In this document: piece after piece, positions 5,925 to 8,269 of the stretch
Numbering within the stretch: position 1 is the stretch's first letter
Layout of the letters: every line of letters starts with the position of its first letter
Assembly: GCA_903899795.1 (NCBI GenBank)
Contig: CAIUKX010000073.1
Location: forward strand, 1 to 8,269
DNA from: an uncultured Flavobacteriales bacterium
GTDB lineage: Bacteria > Bacteroidota > Bacteroidia > Flavobacteriales_D > Crocinitomicaceae
Direction: 5' to 3'
Length of the DNA stretch: 8,269 nt
The notes under the pieces: generated by a model
What the model was told of the DNA's origin: nothing
Seen by the model: the letters and a program-made list of their open reading frames with translations, nothing else
Database searches by the model: none
Made by a program: the position numbers and the translations under genes

Positions 5925-6609
5925 TATCTGACTGGATTAAAAAATAACCTCCGATCAAAAGCGCAGTGACAGCTGTACCCAGAACGACGGTTTTAAAATT
6001 ATTTACTAGCGTTTTTTTTTCTTGTGTTCTCAGATCGATTAATGTGTATGTGAACCGATTGGAATACATTTGTCTATGCAGTTCGCAGAGTTTGAGAAAA
6101 AACTCAAAATCCGATTCGTTTTTAAACACTTGACAGCCTGCCGAATATTTATCGACATGGTAGGTTGATCCAACTTTATTTGCTCTGTGGATGTTGATTC
6201 CAAAAGCACGGCTTCGCATCGTTTTACCGTTATAAAAATCCAAAATTGCGTCACGGTTGTAGTCTCTTGTTATTTCGAGTTCACCCACCTGTACCAGTGC
6301 TTTGTATTTCCCTTTGTGCAATCCGATTGCGTAAGCATCTATATATTGCCCTTCGTTTAAAATCGCTGTTCCTTGTGGGTTCATAGGATTTCTCAACCAG
6401 TAAGTACCAGGATCGGTAGTGCCTTTAAAAACCAAGTAGTACCAATTCGGCTTATTTAATGTTCCCACATTTGTAAAAACGTGAAACTCGTCGTCGAAAG
6501 CGTTAGGGATGTTGTTAGGTGAACGAAACCCCCATATATTTAACTTATGAGGATCTTTGTAAATCACGAACCCTTTTTGTTTGGCAATCTTTAAAACTTG
6601 TGAGATCAT
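5902..6609 (-). CDS. L,D-transpeptidase-like (YkuD-type) wall enzyme with C-terminal membrane anchor
   Basis: The 235-residue protein carries a catalytic-looking block at 137-161: FGINIHRA with His141, then His151, then YSAGCQVF with Ser156 and Cys159. The His...[S/T]xGC arrangement is that of L,D-transpeptidase/YkuD-like enzymes, where the Cys attacks a peptidoglycan peptide. Similar INIHRA...SAGCQVF proteins are known in Bacteroidota phages and mobile elements, probably as murein-acting enzymes. Upstream the chain is beta-rich (about 40-112). There is no N-terminal signal peptide. Residues about 206-225 (FKTVVLGTAVTALLIGGYFL) form one strong C-terminal membrane helix, so it looks tail-anchored. 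It overlaps the upstream peptidoglycan-binding gene by 4 bp (ATGA) and the downstream small membrane-protein gene by 23 bp. How the catalytic domain reaches the periplasm without a signal is unclear; placement in a virion membrane or release at lysis would explain it. Confidence 0.75.
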   Translation of the reverse strand: MISQVLKIAKQKGFVIYKDPHKLNIWGFRSPNNIPNAFDDEFHVFTNVGTLNKPNWYYLVFKGTTDPGTYWLRNPMNPQGTAILNEGQYIDAYAIGLHKGKYKALVQVGELEITRDYNRDAILDFYNGKTMRSRAFGINIHRANKVGSTYHVDKYSAGCQVFKNESDFEFFLKLCELHRQMYSNRFTYTLIDLRTQEKKTLVNNFKTVVLGTAVTALLIGGYFLIQSDNERNEPL

Positions 6610-7478
6610 GGCATATAGGCGATTAAATGAATACTTACATAGAGTTTTTTACCGTCCAAGGTTCTGAATTCACAAATTCCGTTTTTTGCCCGAATGAACT
6701 CCCCTAAGATGGTGGAACGGGGTACAACGATTTCGTTTTTGTTTTCATCCCACACCTTAGCAGGCTGAACGGTCACAATCGTTTTAGAATCTATTCCCGA
6801 TAACGACCATTGCGAACTGTTGTAGCGTAAACCAATTCTATAAAATTGACTATTCAGCTGCTTTTGATCTGAGTCAGACGGAAAAGAACGTAACAAAGCG
6901 GTGACAATACTCATTTTTAATAACCCGTCTATTTTTTCAGATGAGAAATACGCATTAATCAACACGTATTCATCCGTTGATTTGATTTGTTTTAACTCTT
7001 TGATACATTCCGAAAAATGATTGTTTTCAATAGCTGTTTTGAGTTTCAAAGCAATGTGTTTGAATGTTTGTTTTTGCTTTGCTGTAGTTGTTTGATTCTG
7101 ATTTGATCCGTTAGACTTGCTTTGATCGTTTTTTGTACTACTACTATTTTGATTGGTAGTGTTACTACTACTTTCATTTTTTGGTGGTGCGAGTGCCGTT
7201 AAAATATTATCGTAATCAATGGCATAAATCACGTGTGGAAGATTCAAAGAAATTAACGCACTTTGTAACTCCGTACCAAAATCACCATTTGCCCCGTTAC
7301 GTGGTAAAATCTTAGCACCGTACTTTTTGATCAATGCCAGTTGAATAGTCGTTACATACGCTCCTTTGGATTTTAGTTTTAAAGGAAAAACGGAAGGTGT
7401 ATAAGAGGGTGAATAATTCGGGACGGCATCAGCTGGCGGAAGCGGAACTACAGGATTGTAGGAAGTCGTTTTTTTCAA
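6606..7478 (-). CDS. peptidoglycan-binding-domain protein with Ser/Asn linker and helical and beta C-terminal domains
   Basis: This 290-residue protein is first in the leftward gene set. A Pro-rich start (1-32) leads into a PG_binding_1-like domain at about 33-80: KLKSKGAYVTTIQLALIKK, then NGANGDFGTELQSALISL, with the usual G..V..lQ and dG.fG..t..al pattern. Residues 100-137 are a low-complexity Ser/Asn/Gln/Lys linker. A helical domain follows (about 138-225, ending IGLRYNSSQWSLSG), then a beta-rich, perhaps SH3-like, domain (232-288). I do not recognise the last two with certainty. No signal peptide or lipobox is visible. The start is a TTG at 7478: an in-frame stop lies four codons upstream, and no ATG, GTG or TTG follows before the binding domain. 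The domain suggests targeting of cell wall in cooperation with the overlapping transpeptidase-like gene. Confidence 0.75.
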   Translation of the reverse strand: MKKTTSYNPVVPLPPADAVPNYSPSYTPSVFPLKLKSKGAYVTTIQLALIKKYGAKILPRNGANGDFGTELQSALISLNLPHVIYAIDYDNILTALAPPKNESSSNTTNQNSSSTKNDQSKSNGSNQNQTTTAKQKQTFKHIALKLKTAIENNHFSECIKELKQIKSTDEYVLINAYFSSEKIDGLLKMSIVTALLRSFPSDSDQKQLNSQFYRIGLRYNSSQWSLSGIDSKTIVTVQPAKVWDENKNEIVVPRSTILGEFIRAKNGICEFRTLDGKKLYVSIHLIAYMP

Positions 7479-7519
7479 AGTAAATTATGATTCAGTAACA
7501 TATATCCATTTTCCATCCA

Positions 7520-7605
7520 TTTACATGAATGTTTACATGGTTTACATCAATATCTGCATGGTTTACATGAATGTCTGCATCACATACACATCAATGTTTG
7601 CATCA
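7520..7605. repeat. four iteron-like 21-bp direct repeats with dyad cores
   Basis: Units lie at 7520-7540, 7541-7561, 7562-7582 and 7585-7605. The first three abut and the fourth is offset by 2 bp. Each has TTTACAT or a near variant, then an AATrT core, then yTrCATsr. Inside each unit is an imperfect to perfect dyad: ACATGAATGT (7523, 7565), ACATCAATGT (7588) and ACATCAATAT (7544). The 21-bp period equals two helical turns, so bound proteins would line up on one face of the helix. The array starts 42 bp upstream of the leftward TTG start and lies in the divergent gap 7479-7795. It may be an operator array or a replication iteron set; the sequence alone does not decide. Confidence 0.8.
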
Positions 7606-7679
7606 TTTGTATCGTAATGTGAGTTAAATTGTATTAAAAATAGCAGTTTATGTCTAATTATCACCTTGCAATATAGTTT

Positions 7680-7716
7680 ACAACTAGTTGTGTTTTGATT
7701 AAGGTATATTAAGGTA
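7680..7716. promoter_or_regulatory. palindrome and tandem 9-bp repeat in the divergent control region
   Basis: ACAACTAGTTGT (7680-7691) is a perfect 12-bp palindrome. Six bases further, ATTAAGGTA is repeated at 7698-7706 and 7708-7716, with a 10-bp period (one helical turn). Both lie about 80-115 bp upstream of the rightward gene, beyond the iteron-like array. They look like binding sites for a second regulator acting on the rightward promoter. A promoter cannot be assigned with confidence. Confidence 0.45.
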
Positions 7717-7736
7717 AATTGGATGAGATAAAATAA

Positions 7737-7765
7737 AGGAAAATGTACTAAAAAATAATTTTCCT
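7737..7765. repeat. AT-rich inverted repeat upstream of the rightward gene
   Basis: AGGAAAAT (7737-7744) and ATTTTCCT (7758-7765) are perfect 8-bp inverted copies around a 13-bp A-rich spacer, ending 30 bp before the ATG at 7796. It may be an operator over the promoter or a leader hairpin. No T-run follows, so terminator function is unlikely. Confidence 0.4.
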
Positions 7766-7795
7766 GCGTTATAGTAATAGATTAACGATTTAGCC

Positions 7796-8269
7796 ATGCA
7801 AGAAAAATTTGTAAGAGCCTCCGAACACAATTACAGTGTATTAAAAAAAGGCATTATAGCCTTTGTAAATGAAGCAGATAACAAAGAATATGCAATCAAT
7901 TATTGTAAAAATGTTTGGCTTCAAAACAATCAAATGATACCTTATCACACTATATTTTTTAAATTGGTTGAAACAACGTTTAATCACTATTCAATGTTGA
8001 ATCGTTTAACTGCCATTGATCGTACACTTGAGAATTTAGCTGAAATCCGACAAAAAAGTGAACAAGGGTATCAATTTACCAAAGAATTGGTTGAAAATAA
8101 TGCGACTATTTATCGCTCTGAACTGCCCGATATTTATAGAGACTTCCTATCAGATGAAAATAACTCATTTTCAATTCATGATTTAATTGAAATGGAAGGA
8201 ATAATTCTTGGATATACGGATGAAAACATTATTGCTTCACTTGCTTTGTATGATGCTACGAATAAATTA
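7796..8269 (+). CDS. unknown protein, 3' end beyond window
   Basis: An uninterrupted frame of 158 codons runs from the ATG at 7796 to the window edge. It begins MQEKFVRASEHNYSVLKKGI. I do not recognise a family. The chain is rich in charged residues and predicted helix (LNRLTAIDRTLENLAEIRQKSEQGY and onward), with no signal peptide, membrane helix or obvious HTH. It is therefore probably cytoplasmic. A late stretch, DLIEMEGIILGYTDENIIASLAL, looks like a helical bundle. It is transcribed away from the wall/membrane genes from a shared control region with several repeats, which suits an early, regulatory or replication gene of the element. It could also be a host gene if the element ended in the gap, but no second attachment site is seen there. 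A real gene is supported by length, codon use and clean start. Confidence 0.75.
   Translation, partial: MQEKFVRASEHNYSVLKKGIIAFVNEADNKEYAINYCKNVWLQNNQMIPYHTIFFKLVETTFNHYSMLNRLTAIDRTLENLAEIRQKSEQGYQFTKELVENNATIYRSELPDIYRDFLSDENNSFSIHDLIEMEGIILGYTDENIIASLALYDATNKL

Noticed and set aside
7520..7605. Short CRISPR-like array
   Set aside because: Units abut with no unique spacers between them and are only 21 bp. No cas gene is near.
7525..7617. A 30-codon open frame (MNVYMVYINICMVYMNV...) running through the repeat array
   Set aside because: It exists because the 21-bp period is a multiple of three, so the frame repeats every seven residues. Nothing else supports translation.

Overview
The window looks like a chromosome of a low-GC Bacteroidota bacterium, probably Flavobacteriales-like. 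The evidence is a sufE / MIP18-type gene pair, a FabF-type ketosynthase with residues usual in that phylum, start sites without Shine-Dalgarno sequences, and an integrase and DNA-binding protein of types common in Bacteroidota mobile elements. The genus cannot be decided from the sequence.

Positions 1-1997 (+ strand) are ordinary host chromosome. They hold the 3' part of sufE (Fe-S assembly), a 105-residue MIP18/DUF59-family Fe-S assembly protein, and a beta-ketoacyl-ACP synthase of the FabF type. A near-perfect 15-bp palindrome, TCATGTA-A-TACATGA, lies just upstream of the ketosynthase gene.

From about 2000 the character changes to an integrated element. The junction (1998-2248) has no gene. 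It carries repeated ATTCTAC heptamers that could belong to an attachment site, a clear intrinsic terminator for leftward transcription, and a second strong stem-loop. Leftward genes then fill 7478 down to 2249, with several 4-23 bp overlaps. In transcription order they are: a cytoplasmic-looking protein with a peptidoglycan-binding-like domain and a Ser/Asn linker; an L,D-transpeptidase-like protein with a C-terminal membrane anchor; a 75-residue membrane/coiled-coil protein; a 545-residue RadA/RecA-like ATPase with a duplicated helical module; an excisionase-like HTH protein; and a tyrosine recombinase. A short hairpin plus T-tract after the ATPase suggests that the HTH-integrase pair can be transcribed as its own unit.

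Positions 7479-7795 form a gene-free divergent control region. It has four 21-bp direct repeats, each with an ACATsAATGT dyad core, then a 12-bp palindrome, a tandem 9-bp repeat and an AT-rich inverted repeat. A rightward gene of unknown function starts at 7796 and runs off the window, so the element probably continues to the right and its far end is not seen.

Best reading (inference): one end of an integrative element, either a non-tailed prophage, a phage satellite or an integrated plasmid. It combines integration genes, a RecA-fold ATPase that could serve replication or packaging, and a compact three-gene cell-wall/membrane module. No capsid, terminase, relaxase or replication initiator is visible here, so the type of element stays open.
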